Assembly (NCBI RefSeq): GCF_022842145.1
Contig: NZ_JALHQD010000003.1
Location: 62,001 to 126,000, forward strand
DNA length: 64,000 nt
Direction: 5' to 3'
DNA from: Tabrizicola sp.
Lineage (GTDB): Bacteria; Pseudomonadota; Alphaproteobacteria; Rhodobacterales; Rhodobacteraceae
Shown: piece after piece, positions 25,297-36,300 of the stretch
How the letters are laid out: each line of letters opens with the position of its first letter
Numbering within the stretch: the first letter of the stretch is position 1
The notes under the pieces: model-generated
Database searches by the model: none
What the model was told of the DNA's origin: nothing
The model's input: the letters and a program-made list of their open reading frames with translations, nothing else
Made by a program: the position numbers and the translations under genes

Positions 25297-25683
25297 ATGA
25301 CATATACGATCAATCGCAAGATCGACGGGATCACGATGCAGGAGGCCGACAGCCGAACCCGCGCCGCTCTTTCGGCACAGGGCTTCGGCGTCCTGACCGA
25401 GATCGACGTCACAGGCACCATGAAGAAGAAGCTTGATGTGGAGATGCCGGGATATCGCATCCTGGGTGCCTGCAATCCCGGGATGGCCTACAAGGCGATC
25501 GGGATGGAGCCTCGCGTGGGGGCCATGCTGCCCTGCAACGTCATCCTGCGCGAAGTCGACGGCGGCATCGAAGTCAGCGCCATCGATCCGGTCGCCTCGA
25601 TGCAGTCGATCCAGAATGCCGAGCTCCATGCAGTGGCAGGTCAGGTCCGCGACCTGCTGCAAAAGGCAGTGGATGCGGTCTGA
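25297..25683 (+). CDS. DUF302-family protein
   Basis: A 128-residue soluble DUF302 protein. It shows the family pattern of an N-terminal beta-alpha unit (SRTRAALSAQGFGVLTEID, about 19-37) and the GACNPGMAYKAIGMEPRVGAMLPCNV core (about 56-81, described in parts). The family often accompanies membrane, copper or sulfur-stress genes, but its biochemical role is unknown. It precedes the devBCA-like operon, separated by 157 bp that include an FNR-like box. Confidence 0.85.
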   Translation: MTYTINRKIDGITMQEADSRTRAALSAQGFGVLTEIDVTGTMKKKLDVEMPGYRILGACNPGMAYKAIGMEPRVGAMLPCNVILREVDGGIEVSAIDPVASMQSIQNAELHAVAGQVRDLLQKAVDAV

Positions 25684-25762
25684 AAGGATGCGGGCTGGGT
25701 CAGGTCGGCCCGGACTTTTCTTCCGCGGAGCGTGACCGCGGCCGACACGGTTCTGGGTAGGC

Positions 25763-25776
25763 TTGACCGACATCAA
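25763..25776. promoter_or_regulatory. FNR/CRP-family-like box upstream of devB-like gene
   Basis: TTGAC-CGAC-ATCAA has one mismatch to TTGAT-N4-ATCAA and keeps the TTGA-N6-TCAA core. Its centre is about 71 bp before the devB-like start codon, a plausible activator position. An FnrL- or Dnr-type regulator is inferred. Confidence 0.5.
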
Positions 25777-25840
25777 GGTCTGGTTCGATCTGCCATGCCA
25801 AGGCTGCCTTAGTCGCCCGAAGAAGTTAGGACTTCATGAC

Positions 25841-27076
25841 ATGCCCGAAACCACTGACGGCGCCCGCCTGCCCCTGGAACTCGGTGCAGGCACTTCCGAG
25901 GGCATACCCGGCAAGCAGAGCCGCTTTCGGCGCCGCTACCTCTTGGTTCTTCTGATTCCCGTCATCATGTTTTCCGGCGCGGTCATCGGAATGTACTTCC
26001 AGCCGCCTCTGCTGCGCGCGTTCTACAGCCTGACCGGACTGCAGCCGGGTGGTGGGGCGGAGACTCCGATCGCCCTGCCTCCGAATGTCGAACTGCCGCC
26101 GCGGATGGCAGAAACCATGCTGCCAAGCGACGTGATCGGTCTGGCCCGCCTGATGCCCAACGGTGACGTGTCGGTCGTGGCTGCCCCCTATGGCGCGGGT
26201 GACGCGCGGATCGCGGACATCCTGGTCTCGGTCGGCCAGATCGTAAAAAAGGGGGACGTCCTGGCACGCCTCGACAACGCCTCCGCCCTTCAAGGCGCTG
26301 TCCTGACGGCTGAGGCGAACCTTGCCGTCCGTGAGGCCGCACTTCTGCAGACACGTGCCGCCGTGCAGGCCAGCCGGGACGAGGCGCAAGCCGTGCTGGA
26401 TCAGGCTCTTGCTGCAGCTGCCGAGGCGGCGACCGGCCTGAAACGCGCCGATGACCTGTTCCAACGCGACGTCGCCACCCAGGAAACCTTGGATGCCGCC
26501 CGCACGGCCGCTGAAAGCGCGCGACTGGCCGTGACCCGCGCCGAGGCGACATTGGCGCGCTTTTCGTCTGTCGCCCGGGACGAACAACCCGACATCGTGG
26601 TGGCCCAGCGAAATGTCGAGGCAAGCAAGGCCGATGTCGCCCGCGCCAAGCTGGATCTGCAGCGTGCCGTCGTCGTGGCGCCGAGTAGCGGTGCGATCCT
26701 CGACATCCACGCGACACCCGGTTCCCGCCCGCCTGCCGACGGTATCATGGAGATGGGCGACACGGACCAGATGATGGCCGAAGTGGAAATCTGGCAGGAT
26801 CGCATCGCCAAGGTAGTCATTGGCCAGCCGGTGGAACTCGTTTCCTCCGCGCTCGACAAGACCTTGCAGGGCAGGGTCGATTCCATCGGCCTGACCGTGG
26901 GCCGTCAGGGGCTGATCTCGGACGATGCAGCCGAAAACAAGGATGCGCGGGTGATCCGCGTTTTGGTGGCGCTTGATCAACCTTCCTCTGCCGTTGCCGC
27001 CCGCTTCACCAACCTTGAAGTTATCGCCCGGATCGATACCTCGGGCACCGAGCCGGACACGGGTGCTGCACCGTGA
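25841..27076 (+). CDS. DevB-like membrane fusion protein of an ABC exporter
   Basis: A 411-residue HlyD/DevB-type periplasmic adaptor. One membrane segment lies near 32-52 (YLLVLLIPVIMFSGAVIG). A biotinyl-lipoyl-like half (VSVGQIVKKGDVLARLDN), a long coiled-coil hairpin (about 165-280) and a barrel domain follow. The ATG at 25841 is preferred over an upstream in-frame start because the added residues look random and lie over the FNR-like box. It overlaps devC by GTGA. DevB in cyanobacteria exports heterocyst glycolipids. Confidence 0.85.
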   Translation: MPETTDGARLPLELGAGTSEGIPGKQSRFRRRYLLVLLIPVIMFSGAVIGMYFQPPLLRAFYSLTGLQPGGGAETPIALPPNVELPPRMAETMLPSDVIGLARLMPNGDVSVVAAPYGAGDARIADILVSVGQIVKKGDVLARLDNASALQGAVLTAEANLAVREAALLQTRAAVQASRDEAQAVLDQALAAAAEAATGLKRADDLFQRDVATQETLDAARTAAESARLAVTRAEATLARFSSVARDEQPDIVVAQRNVEASKADVARAKLDLQRAVVVAPSSGAILDIHATPGSRPPADGIMEMGDTDQMMAEVEIWQDRIAKVVIGQPVELVSSALDKTLQGRVDSIGLTVGRQGLISDDAAENKDARVIRVLVALDQPSSAVAARFTNLEVIARIDTSGTEPDTGAAP

Positions 27077-28245
27077 CGCGTCTTCTACAGCGCCTCCTTG
27101 GCCGCTTGCCGATCGGCTGGCTACAGCTGACCCACAACCGGACGCGCTTTGCTGCCGCCTTGGTCGGCGTGGCCTTCGCCAATGTCTTGGTCTTTGTCCA
27201 ATTGGGCATCATGAACTCGATGGGGACCGCCACCTTGCGTCCCTACGAGTTCTTTTCCGCCGATGTAATGATCTCGGCAACCGACGCGAACGCGCTGAAC
27301 GATGGCGGCAATGTCGCGCGCCAGTGGCTTTTGCAGGCGATGGCCGATCCGGACGTGACCGACGGGGCGGGTCTTTTCATCGGCAACGTGCCTTGGGATC
27401 GTGGGGATGCCGATATCAGCCTGACGACGTTTGGTGTCGATCCCGCAAGACCGGGCTTCATCGCGCCGGAAATCGCGGGAGAAATATCGCTGCTTGAAGT
27501 GCAGGATGCCGTGCTTGTTGATCGCCTTGCCCGAGGCCTGACCCGCGAAGAGGCCGCCGCAATCCGTCCCCAGTCACCGATTGCCTTCGAGACGCAGGGC
27601 CGCACCCTGACCGCCTATTCTACCTTTTCCGGCGGAGGTGGCTTCGGGGGGGATGGTTACATGATCGTGTCGGATCAGACCTTCCTGTCGCTCTTTCCGG
27701 CGCGAAGGTCCACTGCTCCCGACCATATCCTGCTGCGGCTCCGCCCCGGCGCTGACGTCGCGGCGACTGTCCTGCGCTTGCGCGAGTTGATCTCCGACCC
27801 GGCTCTGCGCATCCGCAGCTATGCCGATGCCGCGCAAGAGGAACTGACCTATCAGCAGACCAAGCGCCCGACGGGGATCATCTTTGGCTTCGGCGTCCTG
27901 ATCGGCGTTCTGGTGGGGCTGGTGATCGTCTATCAGGTCCTGTCGACGGACGTGGCCGACCATTTGCGCGAGTATGCGACCTTCAAGGCTATGGGCTATG
28001 GCCAGCGGTTCTTCATGGGCATAGTTCTCGAAGAGGCGCTCATCCTGGGCATTATCGGCTTCCTGCCGGGATTCGCCGTCGGTGCGACGATCCTGACCCT
28101 GATGGCAAAGGTGACCACGCTGCCTCTCGCGATCACCCCGTCGATGGCGGTGACTGTCTTCGTCGGAACGGTTGTCTTTTCGGTGCTGTCCGGCATCATC
28201 GCCACCCGCCGCCTGGCCGCCGCCGATCCGGCGGACCTGTTCTGA
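27073..28245 (+). CDS. DevC-like ABC exporter permease
   Basis: A 390-residue FtsX/MacB-type permease of the DevC family, with a membrane helix near 30-50, a large periplasmic domain (about 55-265) and three C-terminal helices (from IIFGFGVLIGVLVGLVIVYQ). It starts with GTG overlapping the devB stop. The C-terminus VLSGIIATRRLAAADPADLF is the typical family ending. It forms an exporter with the adaptor before and the ATPase after; the cargo is unknown. Confidence 0.87.
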   Translation: MTRLLQRLLGRLPIGWLQLTHNRTRFAAALVGVAFANVLVFVQLGIMNSMGTATLRPYEFFSADVMISATDANALNDGGNVARQWLLQAMADPDVTDGAGLFIGNVPWDRGDADISLTTFGVDPARPGFIAPEIAGEISLLEVQDAVLVDRLARGLTREEAAAIRPQSPIAFETQGRTLTAYSTFSGGGGFGGDGYMIVSDQTFLSLFPARRSTAPDHILLRLRPGADVAATVLRLRELISDPALRIRSYADAAQEELTYQQTKRPTGIIFGFGVLIGVLVGLVIVYQVLSTDVADHLREYATFKAMGYGQRFFMGIVLEEALILGIIGFLPGFAVGATILTLMAKVTTLPLAITPSMAVTVFVGTVVFSVLSGIIATRRLAAADPADLF

Positions 28246-28252
28246 GGCAGTG

Positions 28253-28942
28253 ATGGACACAGAACCCGTCGTCGAGATTGAGGGGCTGAACCACTGGTTC
28301 GGTGAAGGGTCAGCCCGCAAGCAGGCCCTGTTCGACATAGACTTGATCTTGGAACGCGGCAGCTTCACCGTTCTGATGGGGCCGTCAGGGTCGGGAAAGA
28401 CCACGCTCTTGACCCTGATCGGTTGCCTGCGCTCGGTCCAGAACGGAACGCTTCGCCTGCTTGGGCAGAACCTCAACGGGGCAGACGAAGCGCTGCTTAC
28501 TGCCATGCGGCGCAAGCTGGGCTTCATCTTTCAGGCCCACAATCTTCACGAAAGCCTGACGTCGCGACAGAATGTGATGATCGGGGCAAAGGTCCATTCT
28601 GGCGTTGCTGACAGTATGGCAGACAGTGCCGCCAAGCACGTTTTGGGACTGGTGGGCCTGGCGGATCGGGTCGACTACTTGCCCGCGAACCTGTCGGGCG
28701 GGCAGAAGCAGCGCGTGGCCGTGGCCCGGGCGCTTGTGGGTAACCCGGAACTGCTTCTGGCCGACGAACCGACAGCCGCGCTCGACAAAGACAGCGCGTC
28801 CGAGGTCATCGACCTTCTGAAACGGATTGGCGCGTCGCGGGGGATGACGACGCTTCTTGTCACTCATGATAGCCGCATTCTGGATCGTGCCGACCGCATC
28901 CTGACCTTGGAGGACGGAAGGATTGTCGCGGATAAGCCCTAG
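28253..28942 (+). CDS. DevA-like ABC exporter ATPase
   Basis: A 229-residue ABC ATPase of the DevA/LolD/MacB group. Walker A is GPSGSGKTT, the signature is LSGGQKQRVAVARAL, and Walker B is LLLADEPTAALD. The start is ATG 28253, 7 nt after devC; an earlier in-frame start lies inside devC. It completes a three-gene exporter that would reach an outer-membrane TolC, which is not encoded nearby. Confidence 0.88.
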   Translation: MDTEPVVEIEGLNHWFGEGSARKQALFDIDLILERGSFTVLMGPSGSGKTTLLTLIGCLRSVQNGTLRLLGQNLNGADEALLTAMRRKLGFIFQAHNLHESLTSRQNVMIGAKVHSGVADSMADSAAKHVLGLVGLADRVDYLPANLSGGQKQRVAVARALVGNPELLLADEPTAALDKDSASEVIDLLKRIGASRGMTTLLVTHDSRILDRADRILTLEDGRIVADKP

Positions 28943-29092
28943 AGTCGTTCGTTTCCGGTTCGGGCCAGCGGTCCGAAAGCAGATGGCTCATCCCTAGGCA
29001 GCCACCTTGCCTGAACAGACTGCATCGAGGTCAGGAACCAAACAGCTCTCGCTCGCGTTTGATGTTGCACAACTCAGATCGCGGAGACTGCC

Positions 29093-30016
29093 TTGCCGGA
29101 CAATCCGATTAGAACCGTCATAGTCCCTGCCGCTGGCAAGGGGACTCGGCTTTTGCCTGCAACGAAGGTGACCGCCAAGGAACTTTTGCCGGTATACGAT
29201 CGCGTCGTGCTGGATTTTGCGATCGCCGAAGCGGTCGGCCTCGGTGCACAGCGTATCGTAGTTGTGATCAGCCCGGAAAAGACGTCCATCAAGGACTATC
29301 TCTTCAACCAACCTACCGTCCGAGCGCTCGACGCGTCGACCCGAGCTCTTCCGGAACTGGTTTTCGTGTCGCAGGATCAGCCTCGTGGACTTGGTCACGC
29401 TGTTCTGTGCTGCAAGGACGTGGTCTTGCCTGGGGCCGTCGCGGTGCTGCTGCCGGATGACCTTGTCTTCGGCTCGAACTGTCTGGTCGAGATGGCCGAG
29501 AATTATACTGGTGGAAACATGGTCGCGGCCATGCAAGTCCGACCAGAAGAGACGTCCCAGTACGGGATCTTTCGCCTTCGCGGTTCACAGAAGGGCAATT
29601 GCTTCCCCGCCTCGGGAATGGTGGAAAAGCCTTCCGCAGGAAAAGCGCCCTCGGCACTGGCGGCAGTCGGGCGCTACATCCTGGACCCCGCGATCTTCGC
29701 TGCTTTGGAACGCACTGTTCCAGGCAAGGGCGGTGAGGTGCAGCTGACGGATGCGATTGCATCCTTGTCCGAAACCACTCCGATCGTGGCGTTCAAATTT
29801 AGCGGCACCCGGCATGACTGCGGCAACCACGATGGCCTGCTCGCAGCTTCCGTTGCCCGCAAAGCGATCTCCCGGCAGGAACTTGCCGCAGTCCCGGGCG
29901 CAGCATCCTATTCCGATACACCCGCCTCTGTTGTTCGTGCTATGATGACTCACGTTAAGGCTCTGGGCCAGACCGCCTATGGCGCTGGCAAGACGCCCTC
30001 AGCCGATACTCAGTGA
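29093..30016 (+). CDS. galU: UTP-glucose-1-phosphate uridylyltransferase
   Basis: A 307-residue nucleotidyltransferase that makes UDP-glucose from UTP and glucose-1-phosphate. The nucleotide-binding start is VIVPAAGKGTRLLPATK (about 9-25), then KELLPVYDR, a LPDDLVFG catalytic loop and MVEKPSAGKAPS. The start codon is TTG at 29093 with GGAG 6 nt upstream. It lies just before the cyclic glucan synthase gene, which uses UDP-glucose, so the two probably work together. A few residues (such as CC in LGHAVLCCKD) differ from housekeeping GalU, suggesting a secondary copy. Confidence 0.88.
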   Translation: MPDNPIRTVIVPAAGKGTRLLPATKVTAKELLPVYDRVVLDFAIAEAVGLGAQRIVVVISPEKTSIKDYLFNQPTVRALDASTRALPELVFVSQDQPRGLGHAVLCCKDVVLPGAVAVLLPDDLVFGSNCLVEMAENYTGGNMVAAMQVRPEETSQYGIFRLRGSQKGNCFPASGMVEKPSAGKAPSALAAVGRYILDPAIFAALERTVPGKGGEVQLTDAIASLSETTPIVAFKFSGTRHDCGNHDGLLAASVARKAISRQELAAVPGAASYSDTPASVVRAMMTHVKALGQTAYGAGKTPSADTQ

Positions 30017-30164
30017 ATTGATGCCAATACTGCGGGCCCACGCTGGCCCGTCATACGTGTTTACGAGCATTGCGGATTCAAACAGACGTGAGGACACGGG
30101 GTCTTTTGCCGATGTCCGAGCCGTCTTTGTTCTGGGCACTGCCATGACCGGAAAGGATGAGCTG

Positions 30165-30359
30165 ATGAAATGGGAGCAGATCGAAACCAAGTGGGCGGCG
30201 ATGACGCGCCGCATCCGCGCCGACTACGCGGTTGACCGCGTCGAACCGACGGGCAGAGCCCTGCGCGCTCGGCCGGGTCGTGACACCCTTGCGGCAAACC
30301 TCACCGACAGCATCACTGCGTCGAATACAGCATCCGAGCGCAAGTCCTCTGCCAAGTGA
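30165..30359 (+). CDS. Small CsbD-like protein
   Basis: A 64-residue basic protein starting MKWEQIETKWAAMTRRIRAD, resembling the MNWDQIEGKW start of CsbD-like stress proteins. The rest is not typical of CsbD. The ATG at 30165 has AAAGGA upstream; a longer frame begins inside galU and is not favoured. It overlaps the glucan synthase start as GTGA, implying coupled translation. Its role in glucan synthesis or stress is unknown. Confidence 0.65.
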   Translation: MKWEQIETKWAAMTRRIRADYAVDRVEPTGRALRARPGRDTLAANLTDSITASNTASERKSSAK

Positions 30360-33300
30360 CAGGGTGGAAAGACGTAAGTCGTACGCTGCAGTCCCTGATT
30401 GGTGCGCGCGTCGCTTCCCCTGGAGTCTGGTTGGACAGCGCGCCGATCAGGGCAGACCTGTTCGGCACGGAGCGGCTTGAGCATCATGCCCAAAGCCTTG
30501 CGGCTGCCCAACCTGTCCAGAGCGGCGCGCCGCTGCGTGTGCAGCCGCTCAGTCGCCGCGTAAAGGAAAACGCCGATATCCTTCTGGCCGCGTACCGCAC
30601 CTGCGGCGAGGCGTTGCAAGCGGGTGAAGTCATTTCGCCCGCAGCGGAATGGCTGTTGGACAACTTCCACCTTGTTGAACAGCAGTTGCGACAGATTCGC
30701 GACGACCTGCCGCCCGGATACTATCGTCAGCTACCCAAGCTTTCCCAAGGTCCGTTCGCAGGATATCCCCGTGTCTTCGGGCTGACCTGGGCCTATGTGG
30801 CGCACACCGACAGCCTGATCTCCCCTTCGGTCCTCGCGGGATTTGTCCGCGCCTACCAGCAGGTTCAGCCGCTGATGATCGGCGAATTGTGGGCGGTGGC
30901 GATCACGCTGCGCATCGTTCTGGTCGAGAACATGCGGCGCTTGGCGGTCCAGATCGTCGACGGACACGCCCTGCGCCAGCAGGCCGACGCCATGGTCGAT
31001 GCCGTGCTTGCCGCAACCAAGACACCCGGCCAGACCGTATTCTCCACCCTGCAAGAGGTCGCGGCTCCGTTCCAGACGGAACCGCTGCCGGATATCGTTG
31101 CAAGTCAGATCGCAAAGCGTCTGCGCGGCATGGACCCGCTGCAAACGCCCCTCCTCGCCTGGTTGGAAGAGCGGCTGGCTGCGCAGGGCACCTCCGTCGA
31201 CGAGGTGATCGCCAGCACCCAGACCCGACTTGGCGCGTCGAACGTGACGATGCGGAACATCGTTACCTCGATGCGCCTCGCTTCGGAAATGGACTGGGCA
31301 GATTTCTTCGAGGACGTCAGTCTGGTCGAGGCCAGGCTTCGGGGAAACCCGACCTATGCTGCGATGGATTTCGCGACCCGGAACAGTTACCGGACCGAGA
31401 TCGAAATCCTGTCCAAGAACGCCTCTTTGACCGAAGATGAGGTCGCGGACAGGGCGCTGGTCCTGGCAAGTGCAGGGAAGCAGCCCCACAAGCGGGACCC
31501 GGGTTACTGGCTGATCGGCGACGGGCGTGCAGAACTGGAGGCCGCGACCCAGTACCGGCCGCCGCATTTGCAGACGTTGGTCCGCCGGGTTGGAAGCATC
31601 GGCCTTGCGGGTTACTTGGCCGCGATTGCAGTCACGACCGGGTTGGTCCTGTTTTTGACCCTGACTTTCATGGCTGCCGCGGGGACCGGCCCCATTGTGC
31701 TTTTCGTCTTGGCGATTGTCGGGGCGGTGCCGGCTTCGGAATTGGCGACAGCAATCGTCAACACAGTGATAACCCGCTCGGTGCCGCCGAAGCTCCTGCC
31801 CGGCCTGGACCTTGCGAAGAGCATCCCGCCCCATCTGCGTACCCTTGTGGCGGTGCCGGTCCTCTTGCGCCAAGTCGATGACATCGCGGACGAAATCGAG
31901 CGGCTGGAGGTCCATCATCTGTCGAGCACCGGGGGCGCGGTCCATTATGCCTTGTTGTCTGACGGGCCGGACTCGGACACCGAAACGACCGCCGAAGATG
32001 AGCGCCTGATCACCGTGGCAACCGAAGCAATGGCGCGGTTGAACGAGCGATATCCGGGCGAGGACGGTGATCGCTTTCACTTCCTGCATCGCCGAAGGCT
32101 GTGGAACGCAGCCGAAGGCGTCTGGATGGGATGGGAGCGCAAGCGCGGCAAGCTTGCGGAACTGAACCGCCTTTTGCGGGGCGCGACCGATACCAGCTAC
32201 TCCATCGTCAGCAGTCCGCTGCCGACCGACATCCGCTATGTCATCACCCTGGACGCCGACACCCGACTGCTGCGCGGAACTGTGGCGCAGATGGTCGGAA
32301 AGATCGCCCATCCCCTGAACCGCGCCCGGTTTGATCCCGATACCCAGCGCGTGACCGGCGGCTATGGCATCCTGCAACCGCGGGTCAGTCCATCGCTGCC
32401 AGGACAGGACCGTTCGATTTATCAGGGCCTCTTCTCCAGCCCCGGCGGTATCGAACCCTATGCAGCCGCCGCGTCCGACCTCTACCAGGACCTCTTTGGT
32501 GAGGGCACGTTCACCGGAAAGGGCATTTACGACGTCGATGCCTTCGAAGCCGCACTGCAAGGGCGCGTGTCCGAGAACACGCTTCTCAGCCACGACCTGT
32601 TCGAAGGTGTCTTTGCCCGGGCCGGGCTTGCGTCGGACATCGAGGTGGTCGAGGACTATCCTGCGCGCTACGACGTCGACATCCGCCGCCAGCATCGCTG
32701 GACGCGGGGCGACTGGCAGTTGCTGCCCTGGATCTTCGGAACCCGCCGGCAGGACCGGGGAGGCCTTCCAACGCTGGGGCGCTGGAAGATGATCGACAAC
32801 CTGCGCCGGTCGCTTCTGGCACCGTTCATGGTGGCGTCCCTGTTTGCCGGCTGGATGTTGCCCTGGCCTCAGGCCCTGTCGTGGACTCTGCTGACCGTGA
32901 CCATGCTAGGCCTGCCGCGTCTTCTGTCGCTGCCGTTTGGCTTCTTCCCTACCCGCGCCGGCGTGACGCTCAGCAGCCATTTCGCGGCCCTCAGGTCGGA
33001 CACCCTGACTGCCCTTGGCCAGATTGCGGTCAGCCTGACGCTTCTGGCCGACACGGCCGCCACGATGCTGGATGCTGTCGTGCGAACCATCTGGCGCCTG
33101 CGGGTGTCACGCCGGAACCTTCTGGAATGGATGACCGCTGCACAGGTCGGCGGCAACGCTCTGCCCAGCCTGCCACAGCAATACATTGCGATGTCGCCCG
33201 GGTTGGCCCTGGGCCTTGCCGCCAGTGGCTTGGCGTGGACCCTGAACCCCGAAGTCTGGCCATTGCCGCTTGCGTTCGGTCTGGCCTGGCTTTTGGCGCC

Positions 33301-36300
33301 CGCCGTTTCGCGCGCGATCAGCCTGCCGCGCAAGGTGACGGCGATCTCGTCCCTTACCGCGCTTCAGGCGCAGGAACTGCGGCTGATCGGGCGGCGGACC
33401 TGGCGGTATTTCGAGACTTTCGTGACGCCGGAAGAGAACTTCCTTCCGCCGGACAACTTCCAGGAAATTCCGCGCCCCGTTGTCGCGACCCGGACCTCGC
33501 CCACCAACATCGGGCTTTACCTTCTCTCCACCGTCGCGGCCCACGACATGGGCTGGATCGGCCAGCGGGCCGCGTTGCAACGGATGCTGGACACCCTGCA
33601 CACCATCCAGCGCATGCCGCGGTTTCGCGGCCATCTCTACAACTGGCACGACACCCGCGACCTGCGTGTCCTTGAACCGGCCTATGTCTCCTCCGTGGAC
33701 AGCGGCAACCTTGCCGGTCACCTGATCGCCGTGGCCCAGGCCTGCCGCGCTTGGGCAAACGAGCCGGTGCAGGACGACCGTGTCGTGCGCCAAGCGATGG
33801 CGGATTGCGCGCTTATCGCCAAGCGGTCGCTGGGGTCACATGCAGAGGATCTGGACCTGGTCCGGGCGCTTGCTGATGTCACCGCCCTGGCGGCTGATCC
33901 GGGCAACCCGTTAGCTTCGCTGACTGTCCCGATGGAAGGTGCGCTTGCAATGACGGGCGATGCGCTTTCGGAAGCCAAGGTCTGGACTACGGCCATGCAG
34001 ACCGCGCTGACCGATCATCTTGCAGACCTTGCCAACCCGTCAGAGCCAACTCTCCTGCAGGAAGTCGAAGCGCTTTGCCGCATTCTGGCCCTGGAAATGG
34101 ATTTCAACTTCCTGCTGGAGCCAGACAAGAAGCTTTTGTCCATTGGCTTTTCGGTGTCATCCAACAGGCTTGATACCAACTGCTACGATCTTCTCGCCTC
34201 GGAGGCACGGCTTGCCAGTCTTTTCGCCATTGCCAAGGGCGACGTCGAGACGCGGCACTGGTTCCGGCTGGGACGGCCCGCAACGCCCATCGGATCAGGC
34301 TCAGCGCTGATCTCATGGTCGGGCAGCATGTTCGAGTACCTGATGCCCTCGCTTGTGATGCGTGCGCCGACCGGGTCGGTTCTTGAACAGACCACCCGCC
34401 TGATCGTGTCCCGCCAGCAAGGCTACGCGGCCGCTCTTGGAATTCCGTGGGGGATTTCGGAATCCTCCTACAATGCCCGCGATCTGGAGATGACCTATCA
34501 ATACTCCAACTTCGGCGTCCCGGGACTGGGTCTGAAGCGTGGTCTTAGCGAAAACCGCGTGATCGCGCCCTATGCCACGGGCCTTGCCGCGATGGTGGAC
34601 CCGGTGGCCGCAGTCGAGAACTATGCCCGCCTTGCAGCCCTCGGGGCCGAAGGACGTTTCGGCTTTTACGAAGCGGTCGACTTCACGCCTGCGCGCCTCC
34701 CTTCCAACGAGCAGCAGGCCATCGTCCGCAGCTTCATGGCGCACCACCAGGGCATGACCATCGTTGCCATTGCCAACACGCTGCAAGACGGCCGGTTGCG
34801 CGACCGCTTCCATGCCGAGCCGATGATACAGGGTGCCGAGCTTCTGCTGCAGGAGCGCATTCCGCGCGACGTCGGCAGCGCCCCACCGCGGGCGACCGAG
34901 GTGCTGGTGGCCCCCGTCGAACAGGTCGATGCGCCGGCCGTGCGAACTTTCGAAGGTCCCGCTACGGAACTGCCAACGTCGCATCTGCTGTCCAACGGCA
35001 ATTATGGCGTGATGCTGACGCCCGCTGGCGAGGGCTTCAGCCGCTGGCGGGAGATGGCCGTCACGCGGTGGCGGGACGAGGCCGCCCAGCCCGCACTTGG
35101 GGCTTTTGTCTTCCTGCGCGACCGCGACCGCGGTGAACTCTGGTCGTCCGGCGTTCAGCCCACCCGGTCGGCCGCAGATCTGCGTCGCGCGGTCTTCTGC
35201 GAACACCATGCGGCATTCACCCATCGGACAGCGCGACTGACCACGACGACAGAAGTCGTCGTCTCGGCCGAGGATGACGCCGAGGCGCGTCGGGTCACCC
35301 TGACCAACAGTGGTCGCCAGGCGCGGAACATAGACGTGACGTCCTACGCCGAACTTGTGCTGGCCCCGCCCGCCGCCGACCAGGCCCACCCGGCGTTTTC
35401 CAAGATGTTTGTGGTGACGGACTACCTGCCGGAACTGGGCGTCATCATTGCCACCCGACGTCGCCGCTCTCCCCATGATCCCGAGGTCTGGGCGGCGCAT
35501 ATCGCTGTGGTCGAAGGCGAAGAGACCGCGCCGATCCAGTTCGAGACCGACCGCGCGCGCTTCATCGGGCGGGGGCGGACCATTGCCACGGCGGCAGCGG
35601 TCGATCAGCCGCTGTCTGGCACCACCGGCACCGTCCTGGACCCGATCTTCTCGATCCGCCGCAGCGTCCGGGTTCCAGCGGGCGGTACGGCGCGCGTCAC
35701 CTTCTGGACCATGGTGGCCGACACGCCCGACGCGCTTCTGGACCTCGTGGACCGCCACCGGGATGCCTCTGCCTTCGCGCGTGCAGCGACCTTGGCCTGG
35801 ACCCAGGCGCAGGTTCAGCTCCGCCATCTTGGCATCACGCATGCCGACGCCGCCGACTATCAGACGCTGGGCGGGATGGTGATGCGCAATGATGCACGGC
35901 TGCGCGCCAGGCCAGCTCAGATCATCGCAGGCGCCGCGCCGCAATCTGCACTTTGGTCGCTGGGGATCTCGGGCGATCTGCCGATCGTGCTGCTGCAGAT
36001 CGAGGACATCGAGGACATCTCCGTCCTGCACGAAGCGATAAGAGCGCATGAGTATTGGCAGATGCGCCAGCTTGCGGTCGATCTGGTCGTGCTGAATGAC
36101 CGCACTTCCTCTTATGTGCAGGACCTTCAGATTGCGATCGACGCTGCCGTCCGTTCGGCCCGGTCACGTCCACAGGCGCCGGGCATCCACGCCCCGGTTA
36201 AGGGGACGATCCATGCGCTGCGGACCGATCTCTTGCACGGCGGCGCACGGGCACATCTCTTCGCAGCGGCGCGCGTCATCCTGGTGGCCAGCCAGGGCGA

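Noticed and set aside
24851-25300. 149-codon plus-strand open frame between arsJ and DUF302
   Set aside because: It has no ribosome site, ends inside the DUF302 start, and its Cys/Arg-rich sequence matches no family I know.
30731-32695. 654-codon minus-strand open frame
   Set aside because: Antisense to the glucan synthase, whose motifs and length are clear.
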